47,402 nucleotides of DNA from Oscillospiraceae bacterium (GCA_902793285.1 CADBCV010000008.1:1-47402), one strand, 5' to 3'; positions 32,637-41,388 are shown, numbered from the stretch's first letter. Program-made: numbers and translations. Notes: generated by a model not told the origin, from the letters alone.

Positions 32637-33602
32637 TTATTTTGCGTTCACCACGTTGATGGGGGCGCCGTTCAAGAACGCCTCGAGGTTCTGCGCCGAG
32701 ATATCCAGGATGCGGGCGCGGGCCTCCCTGGGCGCCCAGCTGATGTGCGGGGTGATGAAGCAGTTTTTCGCGCGCAGGAGCGGGTTGTCGCCCCGGATGG
32801 GCTCCGTGGACACCACGTCGAGCCCCGCGGCGTAGACCTTGCCGCTGTTGAGGGCGTCGGCCAGGTCCTGCTCCACAATGAGCGGGCCGCGGCTGTTGTT
32901 GATGAGGATGACACCGTCCTTCATTTTGGCGATGGTGTCCCGGTTGATGATCCCCTCGGTCGAGGGGAAGAGCGGGCAGTGCAGGGCGATGACGTCCGAC
33001 TCGCGCAGGAGCGTGTCCAGATCCGTGTATGACGCGATGGCGCGGCCGGCCTCCGTCTCCCGGCTGCCGGTGGCGAGAATGCGCATCCCCATGGCTTTGG
33101 CGATGCGGCCGGTGGTCTGGCCGATCCTGCCGAAGCCGATGATGCCCATGGTCTTGCCGGCAAGCTCGATGAGGGGATAGTCCCAGAAGGTCCAGTCCGG
33201 CGCGCTCTCCCAGCGGCCGGCGTGCACCGCCTCGGAGTGGTGCGCCACGCGCGAGCAGATCTCCAGCAGAAGGGCGATGGCAAACTGGCCCACCGCCTCC
33301 GTCCCGTAGGTGGGGACATTGGAGACGGGGATGCCCTTCTCCGCGGCGTACTGCACATCCACCACGTTGTAGCCCGTGGCGAGGACGGAGATATATTTTA
33401 TCTTCGGGCAGGCGTCGAGGATCTCGCGCGTGATGGGGCACTTGTTGGTAATGACGATCTCCGCGTCCCCGATGCGCCGGATGATCTCGGAGGGGGTTCG
33501 CGGCGTGCGGTCATAGACGGTGAAGTCGCCGAATTTCTCAAGCGCCGCCCAGCTCAGATCGCCGGGATTTTCGGTAAAGCCGTCCAGAACTGTGATTTTC
33601 AT
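32637..33602 (-). CDS. D-2-hydroxyacid dehydrogenase (glycerate dehydrogenase-like)
   Basis: The 321-residue NAD(P)-dependent enzyme interconverts a 2-oxoacid and a D-2-hydroxyacid. The Rossmann loop is GIIGFGRIGQTTGRIAKA; the catalytic Arg lies in NNSRGPLI, the Glu in the D-V-x-x-x-E segment (LDVVSTEPI), and the His in ITPHISWA. The best match by layout is the glycerate dehydrogenase / hydroxypyruvate reductase group. The start follows AAGGAG. The gene is a single unit. Confidence 0.88.
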   Translation of the reverse strand: MKITVLDGFTENPGDLSWAALEKFGDFTVYDRTPRTPSEIIRRIGDAEIVITNKCPITREILDACPKIKYISVLATGYNVVDVQYAAEKGIPVSNVPTYGTEAVGQFAIALLLEICSRVAHHSEAVHAGRWESAPDWTFWDYPLIELAGKTMGIIGFGRIGQTTGRIAKAMGMRILATGSRETEAGRAIASYTDLDTLLRESDVIALHCPLFPSTEGIINRDTIAKMKDGVILINNSRGPLIVEQDLADALNSGKVYAAGLDVVSTEPIRGDNPLLRAKNCFITPHISWAPREARARILDISAQNLEAFLNGAPINVVNAK

Positions 33603-33813
33603 GGCTCTCGCTCCTTTATATATTCTCTGTCGTGTTCATAGTATCTGTCGTTTTGTTCGGGCAATGCATAATCAGTGTGCCGCTGTTTATCTCCACTTAT
33701 ATACTATTTCCGGCAAAAACGCAAGGGAGGAGACTATGCCCACGCCGGGTTCCGCTTATGAATCCTTCCGAAATTCCGCCTTTTCTCCCCCTGTTCTTTG
33801 TCGGTTTTCGCCC

Positions 33814-33843
33814 TTGACAAAGGGCGCGGCCGGATGGTACACT
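33814..33843 (+). promoter_or_regulatory. Promoter of the Met T-box leader
   Basis: TTGACA is followed after 18 bases by TACACT. Transcription would start near 33850. In 33603-33813 I see no confident gene; a 65-codon frame at 33736 is listed among the rejected items. Confidence 0.65.
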
Positions 33844-33849
33844 ACATGC

Positions 33850-34126
33850 AACAAGTGCATAACACCTGAACATGGCGATGAAGAGAAGAGTAGTCCGTCT
33901 GAAGCCTTCGCAGAGAGTCCCGGGAGCTGAAAAGGGACAGGACAGGGGCGGATGAACATGGTCTCGGAGCCGCGGGCGTGAGGGTTTCCCCCAAGCGCGC
34001 GACGGGTACTCCCGTTACAGAGGATGCGCGTGTCGGCGCGCTTTGAGGCAGCGGTTTCCGCTGTGAAGCAAGGTGGTACCACGAGATGATTATCCCGTCC
34101 TTACAGTTTTTGTAAGGGCGTTTTTT
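33850..34126 (+). promoter_or_regulatory. Methionine T-box leader
   Basis: This leader senses uncharged tRNA-Met. Stem I carries GAAGAGTAGTCC (AGTAG element) near 33881, and the specifier loop reads GAACATGG, making the codon ATG (33958-33960). The T-box proper, AAGGTGGTACCACG, lies at 34070-34083. It is followed by the terminator CGTCCTTAC/GTAAGGGCG with TTTTTT (34096-34126). When tRNA-Met is uncharged, it pairs with the T-box, prevents the terminator and switches on metNIQ. Confidence 0.93.
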
Positions 34127-34140
34127 GTTGGAGAAATACG

Positions 34141-35220
34141 ATGATCGAACTTGAGGCTTTGAACAAATCCTTCGGCGCGAAGGACAGCGCGGTGCGCGCG
34201 GTGGACCATGTGTCCCTGCAGGTAAACGAGGGGGACATCTATGGCATCGTCGGCTACTCCGGGGCCGGCAAGAGCACGCTTGTGCGCTGCATCAACCTGC
34301 TGGAGCTGCCGGATTCCGGCACGATCCGGGTGGCGGGCTTCGGCGCGGTCAGCTTTGAAAACGGGCGGGCCTTTTTCCAGAACGACAGCGGTGCGCGCGA
34401 GGCGCTCACGGAAAAGCGGCTCAAGCTCCTGCGGCGGGACATGGGCATGATCTTCCAGCACTTTAACCTCTTGGACCGCAGCACGGTCTTCGATAACATT
34501 GCCTACCCCTTAAAACACAGCGGCATGGGCAAGGCGCAGATCAGGGCGCGGGTCCTGGAGCTTCTGGAGCTTGTGGACCTTCGCGAGAAGATCAACGCCT
34601 ACCCCTCGGAGCTCTCCGGCGGACAGAAGCAGCGCGTCGCGATCGCAAGGGCGCTGGCCAACAACCCCCGCATCCTCCTGTCGGACGAGGCGACCTCCGC
34701 TCTCGACCCCGACGCGACGGAGTCGATCCTGCACCTTTTAAAGGAGCTCAACCGCAAGCTCAATCTCACCATCGTCCTCATTACGCACGAGATGGCGGTG
34801 GTCAAGGCGATCTGCAGCAAGGTGGCCGTGATGGAAAACGGCCGCGTTGTGGAGCAGGGCGAGGTATACAAGGTCTTCTCCGAGCCGCAGGCCACCATCA
34901 CCCGCAAGTTTGTGGACAGCTCCTCCGGTCTCGGGCGCATCAACAAGCTCATTGACGAGCACGCGAACGTCATCAGCGGCGGCGGCACCCTCATCCGCCT
35001 GACCTACAACAAGGACTGCGTGGGCGACGCCCTCATCTCCGAGGTTTCCCGCCGCTATGGCGTGAACATGAACATCCTCCTCGGCAGCCTTGAAATCCTG
35101 CAGGGCAGCCCTCTCGGCGGGCTCATCGTGCTGGTGGAGGGCGAGATGGACGCACGGCGCGAGGCGATCCGCTATCTGTGCGAGAAGAACGTGATTGTGG
35201 AGGTGATCGAGCATGGCTGA
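34141..35220 (+). CDS. metN: Methionine ABC transporter ATPase
   Basis: The 359-residue protein energises methionine import. Walker A is GYSGAGKST (38-46), the signature LSGGQKQR, Walker B ILLSDEATSALD, and the C-terminal NIL domain (about 275-355) is the regulatory methionine-binding module of MetN. It follows the T-box terminator by 14 bases. It overlaps metI by 8 bases. Confidence 0.95.
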   Translation: MIELEALNKSFGAKDSAVRAVDHVSLQVNEGDIYGIVGYSGAGKSTLVRCINLLELPDSGTIRVAGFGAVSFENGRAFFQNDSGAREALTEKRLKLLRRDMGMIFQHFNLLDRSTVFDNIAYPLKHSGMGKAQIRARVLELLELVDLREKINAYPSELSGGQKQRVAIARALANNPRILLSDEATSALDPDATESILHLLKELNRKLNLTIVLITHEMAVVKAICSKVAVMENGRVVEQGEVYKVFSEPQATITRKFVDSSSGLGRINKLIDEHANVISGGGTLIRLTYNKDCVGDALISEVSRRYGVNMNILLGSLEILQGSPLGGLIVLVEGEMDARREAIRYLCEKNVIVEVIEHG

Positions 35221-35926
35221 GTGGCTGGCGAGTATCATGCCGAATGTGGTGGACTACAGCGGCAAATTCTGGTCGAGCTGTCTTGCCACGGGGCAGATGT
35301 TCCTCATCGCGGGCGGCTTCACGCTCGTCTTCGGCAGCATTTTCGGGGTGCTGCTCACGGTGACGAAAAAGGGCGGCATCATGGAAAACGCCCTGGTCTA
35401 CGGCCTTGTGAACACGCTGACCAATGTGTTCCGCTCCATCCCCTTTGTGATTCTGCTGATCTTTCTCATCCCGCTCACGCGCATGATCGTGGGCACGGCG
35501 ATCGGCGTCAAGGGCGCCATCGTGCCGCTGGTGTTCGGTGCTGTCCCCTTCTTTACGCGCCAGGTGGAGGCCGCGCTCGCAAACGTCGCCCCTGGGAAGG
35601 TGGAGGCCGCCGCCGCGATGGGAAGCGGCAAGGTCGGCATCATCTTCCGCGTCTATCTGCATGAGGCCGTGCCCGATCTCATCCGCGCCGTCACCATCAC
35701 GGCCATCAGCCTCATCGGCCTGACCACTATGGCGGGCGCGGTCGGGGCCGGCGGCATCGGCAGCTTCGCCATCAACTACGGGCAGAATCTCCACCACCAG
35801 GACATCGTGAACGTGTGCGTGCTGGTGCTGCTGGTATTCGTGTCCCTGATTCAGGGTCTCGGCAACTCCCTGGCCCGCCGCACCACCAACCGCAGTCTGT
35901 TCCGCCGCAAGGCCGAAACAAAATAA
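35213..35926 (+). CDS. metI: Methionine ABC transporter permease
   Basis: The 237-residue permease has five to six membrane helices, with the MetN-docking loop EAAAAMGSGKVGIIFRVYLHEAVP (about 123-146). Family blocks NVFRSIPFVILLIFLIPLTR and TTMAGAVGAGGIG are clear. The start overlaps the end of metN. It forms a homodimeric channel with MetN. Confidence 0.94.
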   Translation: MAEWLASIMPNVVDYSGKFWSSCLATGQMFLIAGGFTLVFGSIFGVLLTVTKKGGIMENALVYGLVNTLTNVFRSIPFVILLIFLIPLTRMIVGTAIGVKGAIVPLVFGAVPFFTRQVEAALANVAPGKVEAAAAMGSGKVGIIFRVYLHEAVPDLIRAVTITAISLIGLTTMAGAVGAGGIGSFAINYGQNLHHQDIVNVCVLVLLVFVSLIQGLGNSLARRTTNRSLFRRKAETK

Positions 35927-35964
35927 ATCGCGCATCCCATGTAAATTTGAAAGGAGATCATACC

Positions 35965-36885
35965 ATGTCTAAGAAAGTTCTCACGCTGGTAAGCACCCTT
36001 CTGCTGGTCGCGCTGCTGGCCTCCCTCTCCCCCGCCGCCTTCGCGGCGAGCGATATCCTCATCGGCATCCCCGACGACGCCACGAACGGCGGCCGCGCCA
36101 TCAAGCTGCTCGAGTCCGTCGGCCTCATCGAAGTCAACCCCGACGCCGGCTGGACGCCCGAGCTCAAGGACGTCACGAAGTATCTCTACAACATTGAGAT
36201 CATGCCCACCCAGGCCAACACCCTGCCCGCCACGCTCGACGACTTCGGCGCCTCCACCATCAACGGCACCTACGCCATCCCGACGGGCCTTGTCCCCTCG
36301 AAGGACGGCCTCGCCATCGAGTCCCAGGCCGGCGCCACCACCGAGGACGGCAACCCCTTCGTGAACGTGGTCGTGGCCCGCAGCGCCGACAAGGACAATC
36401 CCCTCTACGCCTCCATCCAGTCCGCCTTCCAGTCCGACATCGTGGGCCAGTACCTGATCGCAAAGTACAACGAGGCCTTCATCCCCGCCTTTGACTATGC
36501 CGACACCGACAAGACCAATGAAGAGCTCCTCGCCCTCATCGACGGCTACAAGGCCGACAAGGCCGGCAAGACCGTGGTGAAGGTCGGCGTCTGCGGCGCG
36601 TCCAACGACCACTGGAAGGCCGTCCAGTACGTCCTCGACCAGGCCGGGGCCGACATCTACATCGAGCTTGTGGAGTTTGACGCCTACAACCTGCCGAACG
36701 AGGCTCTCAATAGCGGCGACATCGACCTCAACTCCTTCCAGCACAAGGCCTATCTCGCCAAGGAGGTCGACTCCCAGGGCTACGAGATCGAGACCATCTT
36801 CGACACGCTCATGGCCCCGCTCACCCTCTACTCCAAGAAGTTTGACTCCGTCGACGCGCTGAAGGCCGCCGCCGGGACCAAGTAA
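35965..36885 (+). CDS. metQ: MetQ-family methionine-binding protein with circularly permuted lobes
   Basis: The 306-residue protein is MetQ-like but its two halves are in reversed order. After a signal peptide, residues 29-177 carry what is normally the second half: IPDDATNGGRAIKLLESVGL, then STINGTYAIPTGL and VVVARSADKDNP. Residues 203-306 carry what is normally the first half: VVKVGVCGAS, IELVEFDAYNLPNEAL, GDIDLNSFQHKAYL, TLYSKKFDSVDALK. Joining the end (KAAAGTK) to residue 29 (SDILIGIPDD) would restore the usual order. The signal ends in AFAAS with no lipobox Cys, so it is either secreted or held by its N-terminal helix. AAAGGAGATCATACC precedes the start. Context (T-box, metNI) supports methionine binding. 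Confidence 0.88.
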   Translation: MSKKVLTLVSTLLLVALLASLSPAAFAASDILIGIPDDATNGGRAIKLLESVGLIEVNPDAGWTPELKDVTKYLYNIEIMPTQANTLPATLDDFGASTINGTYAIPTGLVPSKDGLAIESQAGATTEDGNPFVNVVVARSADKDNPLYASIQSAFQSDIVGQYLIAKYNEAFIPAFDYADTDKTNEELLALIDGYKADKAGKTVVKVGVCGASNDHWKAVQYVLDQAGADIYIELVEFDAYNLPNEALNSGDIDLNSFQHKAYLAKEVDSQGYEIETIFDTLMAPLTLYSKKFDSVDALKAAAGTK

Positions 36886-36900
36886 GACGATACCGAATCA

Positions 36901-36924
36901 CGGGAGGGGTCTGCACCCCTCCCG
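36901..36924 (+). terminator. Hairpin after metQ
   Basis: CGGGAGGGGT and ACCCCTCCCG pair perfectly around CTGC. The following TTGGGTTATAT has few consecutive Ts, so it may be a partial terminator, letting some transcripts reach the amidohydrolase gene. Confidence 0.6.
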
Positions 36925-37062
36925 TTGGGTTATATCATCTGAAAAGCATCCGCGGCAAAGGGGTCGATGGATCGGACAGTCGATCCCTCAGTCAGCCTGG
37001 CGGCTGACAGCTCCCTTTCGCAAAGGGAGCTTGAAAGGTTTATTCAGAAAGAGGAGATCACC

Positions 37063-38268
37063 ATGACCGAAACACAGAAGGCCCTGTATGAGGCGGTGCT
37101 GCGGGATCACGCATATGTGGTTTCGCTCCGCCGCGCGTTTCATCAGCACCCGGAGCTTGCCCGGGAGGAGTTTGAGACCCAGGCCATGATCGAGCGGGAG
37201 CTTGACGGGCTGGGCCTTTCCCACAGGCGGATCGCGGAGACCGGCGTTCTTGCCGAGATCACGGGCGCCGCTGAAGCGGAGGGCACGCCGCGCTGCATCG
37301 TCCTCCGGGCGGATATCGACGCGCTGCCGATCACCGAAGAAAACGGCGCACCCTACAAAAGTCTCACCCCCGGGAAGATGCACGCCTGCGGGCACGACGC
37401 GCACAACGCAGCCCTCATCGGGGCGGCGCGGGTCCTTGCGGCAAACCGGCATCTCTTTTCCGGCAAGGTGATCCTCGCCTGGCAGCCGGGGGAGGAGGTC
37501 GGCTTCGGCGCGCGGCCCATCGTGCGAAGCGGCGCCATCGACGAGGCGGGCCGCAGCTTCGGCGTACACATGGCCTCAAACCTCCCCGTCGGCTCGGCGG
37601 CGCTGGTCCCGGGGCCCAACAACGCGAGCGTCGACTGGTTCTGCATCCGGGTACACGGGCTTGCGGCCCATGTCTCCACGCCGGAGCGCGGGGTGGACGC
37701 CGCCTACATCGCGAGTCAGATCGTCGTGGCGGCCCAGGCCCTCATCACCCGGCGCACAAGCCCCATGGACAACGTGCTCATCGGCATCGGGAAGATCACG
37801 GCGGGCACCGCCTACAACATTGTCGCCCAGGAGGCGGAGCTGGAGGGCACGATCCGCGTGCTCACGCCGGAGCTCAGAAAGGCCACGAAGGAGCGGCTCG
37901 AGGCGCTGGCCGTGCAGACGGCGGCGCTCTACGGCGGGACGGCGGAAGTGGAGTGGAAGGACTTTACCTCCCCGCTTCTGAACGATCCCACGGCGACCGC
38001 CGAGGCGCAGAAGACCGCCGTCGCCCTCTTCGGGGAGGAGCATGTGATCCGCGCACGCGAGCCCGCCCTCGGCGGGGACGACTTTGCCGAGTTCATCCTC
38101 CGCGTCCCCGGGGTTTACGCCTATATCGGCTCATCCAATCCCGAAAAGCCCGACACCTGCGTGGCCCACCACAACGACCATTTCGACATCGACGAGGCCG
38201 CCCTCACCGTCGCGGCGGCGCTCTACGCCTGCTACGCGGCGGACTACTTAAACGGCGCGGTGGGGTAA
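37063..38268 (+). CDS. M20-family amidohydrolase (N-acyl-amino-acid hydrolase type)
   Basis: The 401-residue metallohydrolase is of the M20D type, which cleaves acyl groups from amino acids. Metal-binding and catalytic blocks are RADIDALPITEE, MHACGHDAHNA, AWQPGEEVG, FGVHMASNLPVG, and GGDDFAEF near the end. The frame is open upstream, but GAGGAG precedes the ATG at 37063. Placement 178 bases after metQ suggests it may release methionine or a related amino acid from an acylated form, though a separate role is possible. Confidence 0.88.
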   Translation: MTETQKALYEAVLRDHAYVVSLRRAFHQHPELAREEFETQAMIERELDGLGLSHRRIAETGVLAEITGAAEAEGTPRCIVLRADIDALPITEENGAPYKSLTPGKMHACGHDAHNAALIGAARVLAANRHLFSGKVILAWQPGEEVGFGARPIVRSGAIDEAGRSFGVHMASNLPVGSAALVPGPNNASVDWFCIRVHGLAAHVSTPERGVDAAYIASQIVVAAQALITRRTSPMDNVLIGIGKITAGTAYNIVAQEAELEGTIRVLTPELRKATKERLEALAVQTAALYGGTAEVEWKDFTSPLLNDPTATAEAQKTAVALFGEEHVIRAREPALGGDDFAEFILRVPGVYAYIGSSNPEKPDTCVAHHNDHFDIDEAALTVAAALYACYAADYLNGAVG

Positions 38269-38273
38269 AAAAT

Positions 38274-38422
38274 GGCGCGTTGCAAAATGCTTTCACCCTG
38301 TCATTCCGAACCAGTGACCGATGTCACTGGTGTGGGAATCCGTTCTCTTTTCCTGGGGAAACGGATTGCCACGACCAGTTTGCGAACTGGTCTCGCAATG
38401 ACAGCGCATTTTGCAACGCGCC
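38274..38422. repeat. 149-bp element with 17-bp perfect inverted ends
   Basis: GGCGCGTTGCAAAATGC (38274-38290) and GCATTTTGCAACGCGCC (38406-38422) are perfect inverted copies. Inside lies a TGTCATTCCGA..TCGCAATGACA dyad (from 38299 to 38403) with GACCAGTTTGCGAACTGGTC and CCAGTGACCGATGTCACTGG hairpins. It fills the whole gap between two convergent genes. Confidence 0.8.
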
Positions 38423-38437
38423 CTTTGCTATATCGCT

Positions 38438-39556
38438 TCAATCCCGGAACTGCTCGCGCACGGCGAGGATTTTGTCGTGGGCCGCGGCGAAGGCGTCCAC
38501 CACCCGGGGGTCGAACTGGGTGCCGCGGCCGTTTAAGATCTCGCGGCAGGCGTCCTCCTCCCGCCAGGCGTCCTTGTAGCTGCGCCTGCTGGTGAGAGCG
38601 TCGTACACGTCCGCCACCGCGACGATGCGCCCCTCAAGGCTGATCTCGTCCCCTTGGAGGCCCGCGGGGTAGCCCTTGCCGTCGTAGCGCTCATGGTGCT
38701 GGAGGGCGATGGTGCGCGACAGCTGCATCTCCTCCCCCTCCACGTTCTCCAGGAGCTGCCCGCCCATGGTGGTGTGGGTCTTGATCGTTGCGTACTCCGC
38801 GTCCGTGAGCTTGCCGGGCTTTTCCAGGATCTCCGAGGGGATGAGGAGCTTGCCGACATCGTGCATGGTGGACGCGATGCGCACAGCCTCCACCTCCTCC
38901 GCGCCGAGGCCGAGCGCTTCGGCGATGACCCGGGAGTACTCCGAGACGCGCTTGATGTGCTGCCCGGTCTGGCCGGATTTGTTCTCGGTGATCTCCGCGA
39001 AGGAGAGGATCATCTCCTCCTGGATGCGGTTCGTCTCATCGGCCCGCTCCTGGATATAGCCGCCGTACTCCATCACGTAGGAGAAGAGCATCACGATCGA
39101 AAAGGCGATGCCCGCGACGATGGGGTTATAAAACAGCATCAGCAGAAGCGTATAGGCCCGGTGGCGCATCTGCCGCGCGGCCTTCACATCGAGGGGTCTG
39201 TCCCCCTCGGCGAGGTATTTCATCATGCGGGCAAATATCCTGAGCATGATGAAGAGCGACACGTACATGATAAACAGCACCGCGCAGCCGATGGCCGCCT
39301 GGTACTTCTCCGGCATGGTGTCGATCCCCGCGAAGCGCTTGAGGAAGTTAAAGAGGAAGTTGTTGTTGAGCCGCGGCCCGATATACTGCGCGGCTTTGGG
39401 GCTGTAGAGGACCGCCACCGTGAGGGCCGCCTGCCCCAGTGTCATGGCGCCGAGGATGATCTCGGAGATGAGGCAGATGATATAGTTCGTCCGCCCGCCG
39501 CGCTTGATGCGCCGGCGGGTTTTTTCAAGCGCGCCGCTTGTCTTCGTCGTTGTCAT
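38438..39556 (-). CDS. Membrane-anchored HD-GYP domain phosphohydrolase
   Basis: The 372-residue protein has about four membrane helices in residues 23-165 and a cytoplasmic HD-GYP domain (about 175-365). The metal-binding HD is in MHDVGKLLIP and the GYP part in HHERYDGKGYPAG, both intact. HD-GYP enzymes hydrolyse cyclic di-GMP or related cyclic dinucleotides. The N-terminal part has no named sensor domain. It follows the aminotransferase gene by 10 bases and shares its promoter. Confidence 0.88.
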   Translation of the reverse strand: MTTTKTSGALEKTRRRIKRGGRTNYIICLISEIILGAMTLGQAALTVAVLYSPKAAQYIGPRLNNNFLFNFLKRFAGIDTMPEKYQAAIGCAVLFIMYVSLFIMLRIFARMMKYLAEGDRPLDVKAARQMRHRAYTLLLMLFYNPIVAGIAFSIVMLFSYVMEYGGYIQERADETNRIQEEMILSFAEITENKSGQTGQHIKRVSEYSRVIAEALGLGAEEVEAVRIASTMHDVGKLLIPSEILEKPGKLTDAEYATIKTHTTMGGQLLENVEGEEMQLSRTIALQHHERYDGKGYPAGLQGDEISLEGRIVAVADVYDALTSRRSYKDAWREEDACREILNGRGTQFDPRVVDAFAAAHDKILAVREQFRD

Positions 39557-39566
39557 CTCTTCCCCG

Positions 39567-40760
39567 TCAGAGCGCCGCGCGGTATTCCTCGATGAGCTTG
39601 CGGAACACGGGCAGGGCGCGCACGATCACGTCCCGGCTCACGCAGTAGGCGAGGCGCACGTATCCCGGCGTGCCGAAGCTGTCCCCGGGCACGACGAGGA
39701 GGTTTTCCTTCATGGCGCGGCGGCAGAATGCCTCCGCGTCCGGCTCCGGCGTCTTCATGAAGAGGTAGAAGGCCCCGTCCGGGTGGACGCAGGTGTAGCC
39801 CATGTCCGTGAGGGCGCCGTACAGGAGGTCGCGGTTTCCCTTGTAGATGGAGATATCGCTTGTCGCGCCGAGGCAGTCCACCGCCACGCGCTGCCACATG
39901 CTGGAGACGCAGATGTAGCCGAAGGCGCGGATGACCGCGACGGCCGCGGAATAGATATCCTCATAGTCGTCCAGCTCCGGCGGCAGGGCCATGAAGCCCA
40001 CGCGCTCCCCCGGCAGGGACATGGATTTGCTGAAGGAATAGCAGTAGATGGTGTTTTTGTAGATGGACGGGAGGAAGACGACCTCCTGCCCGTCGTAGAC
40101 GAGATCGCGGTACGGCTCGTCCGCGAGGATGTAGATGGGGTGGCCGTACTCCCGCTGCTTGCGCTCGAGAAGGGCGGCGAGACCCTCAAGCCCCTCGCGC
40201 CGGAGGACGACGCCGGAGGGATTGTTGGGGGAGTTCATGATGAGGAGCATGGTGTCCTCGGTCAGGGCCCGCTCCGCCGCCTCGAGATCGAGCTGGAAGG
40301 TGTAGGGGTCCGTGGGGCACTCCGTGAGCGTGGAGCCCACGGCCTCGGCATAGTACTTATAGTCCATGAAATAGGGCGTGAAGGTCATGGCCCGCCCGCC
40401 GCCGGAGAGCAGCACCCGCGTCATGACCGCAAGGCAGGTGGAGGTGCCGCAGGTGATGATGATGTCCCGGGCGCGGTAGGGCATCCCAAAGCTGCGCGTG
40501 AGATACTGCGCCGTCTTCTCCCGCACGTCGGGAAAGCCGATGGCGGGGGCGTAGGTGTGGAGCTTTGCCGGAGGGATCTCCGCCCTGAGCTTCTCCATCG
40601 TCTCAAACACGCACGCCGGCGGGTCGATGCTCGGGGAGCCGATGGTGAAGTTATACACATGGTCCTCGCCCACGATTTTTGCCTGTTCGGCGCCGTACTC
40701 CGCGATCTCGCGGATGATGTTGCCGCTGCGGCCCCATGCCGCCAGCTTTTGATCGATCAT
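39567..40760 (-). CDS. PLP-dependent class I/II aminotransferase
   Basis: The 397-residue enzyme belongs to aminotransferase fold type I. It shows the aspartate-aminotransferase-like NSPNNPSG, ADEPYRDLVYDG and the cofactor lysine in SFSKSMSLPGERVGF; the conserved C-terminal Arg lies in YVRLAYC. The amino donor and acceptor cannot be told. A GTG nine bases upstream is in frame, but the ATG at 40760 sits 8 bases after AAGGAG. It leads the operon with the HD-GYP gene. Confidence 0.9.
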   Translation of the reverse strand: MIDQKLAAWGRSGNIIREIAEYGAEQAKIVGEDHVYNFTIGSPSIDPPACVFETMEKLRAEIPPAKLHTYAPAIGFPDVREKTAQYLTRSFGMPYRARDIIITCGTSTCLAVMTRVLLSGGGRAMTFTPYFMDYKYYAEAVGSTLTECPTDPYTFQLDLEAAERALTEDTMLLIMNSPNNPSGVVLRREGLEGLAALLERKQREYGHPIYILADEPYRDLVYDGQEVVFLPSIYKNTIYCYSFSKSMSLPGERVGFMALPPELDDYEDIYSAAVAVIRAFGYICVSSMWQRVAVDCLGATSDISIYKGNRDLLYGALTDMGYTCVHPDGAFYLFMKTPEPDAEAFCRRAMKENLLVVPGDSFGTPGYVRLAYCVSRDVIVRALPVFRKLIEEYRAAL

Positions 40761-40810
40761 GGCTGTCACTCCTTTTGTATGTCCGCACTGGGGTTATCAG
40801 GTTTCAAACC

Positions 40811-40839
40811 ATTATAATGGAACGCGGCGTGCTTGACAA
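40811..40839 (-). promoter_or_regulatory. Promoter of the aminotransferase/HD-GYP operon
   Basis: On the minus strand, TTGTCA and TATAAT are separated by exactly 17 bases. Confidence 0.8.
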
Positions 40840-40863
40840 GCCCCCGCTTTTTGCAAACAGTGC

Positions 40864-40899
40864 TTGCAATCCTATTAACCTTTGCGTATAATAGGTTAA
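40864..40899 (+). promoter_or_regulatory. Promoter and likely operator of the Rrf2 regulator
   Basis: TTGCAA (40864-40869) and TATAAT (40887-40892) have a 17-base spacer. TTAACC at 40875-40880 and GGTTAA at 40894-40899 form a dyad embracing the -10 box, consistent with autoregulation. Confidence 0.7.
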
Positions 40900-40931
40900 A
40901 ATAGATCATTCATTCTCAGGAGGGCAGCACC

Positions 40932-41363
40932 ATGATGATTTCTACCCGCGGGCGCTATGCGCTGCGCATTCTTGTGGACCTGGCCGAGCACCAGGCGGAG
41001 GGCTACATCACGCTCAAGGAGGTGGCCGAACGGCAGGAGATCTCCGAAAAATATCTGGAGAGCATTGCGAAGGATCTGGTGCGCGGCCACTTTCTGGAGG
41101 GGCTGCGCGGCAAGGGCGGCGGCTACCGGCTCGACCGGCCGGCGGAGGAGATCAACGTCCTGGATGTCCTGCAGCGCACGGAGGGGCCGCTTGTGCCGGT
41201 GGCCTGTCTGGAGCCGGAAAGCGCCGCCTGCCCCCGGGCCTCCGTCTGCCGCACCCTGCCCCTGTGGGAGGGGCTCGAGCGCGTGGTGAGCGAGTATCTC
41301 GGCGGCTACACGGTACAGGATCTCCTCCGCGCAGACGGCGACGGCTTTGACTACATCATCTGA
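40932..41363 (+). CDS. Rrf2 family transcriptional regulator
   Basis: The 143-residue protein has the Rrf2 winged helix: MISTRGRYALRILVDLAEH, the recognition helix ISEKYLESIAKDLV and the wing LRGKGGGYRL. Three cysteines, Cys92, Cys100 and Cys106, sit where IscR-type proteins bind a 2Fe-2S cluster. It may thus sense iron-sulfur status, redox or cysteine supply. No isc or suf genes are adjacent. The ATG follows CAGGAGGGCAGCACC. Confidence 0.9.
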   Translation: MMISTRGRYALRILVDLAEHQAEGYITLKEVAERQEISEKYLESIAKDLVRGHFLEGLRGKGGGYRLDRPAEEINVLDVLQRTEGPLVPVACLEPESAACPRASVCRTLPLWEGLERVVSEYLGGYTVQDLLRADGDGFDYII

Positions 41364-41388
41364 CCCGGGGAATTTACAACTTGTTTGC

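Noticed and set aside
33736-33930. A 65-codon frame (start MPTPGSAYESF) with a GGGAGGAG ribosome-like site ahead of metN
   Set aside because: It runs through the T-box promoter and into stem I, and has no domain. A real short leader peptide cannot be excluded, but the T-box explains the sequence better.
34070-34126. The GGTGGTACCACG block considered as something new
   Set aside because: It is the standard T-box sequence with a Met specifier, fully expected before metNIQ.
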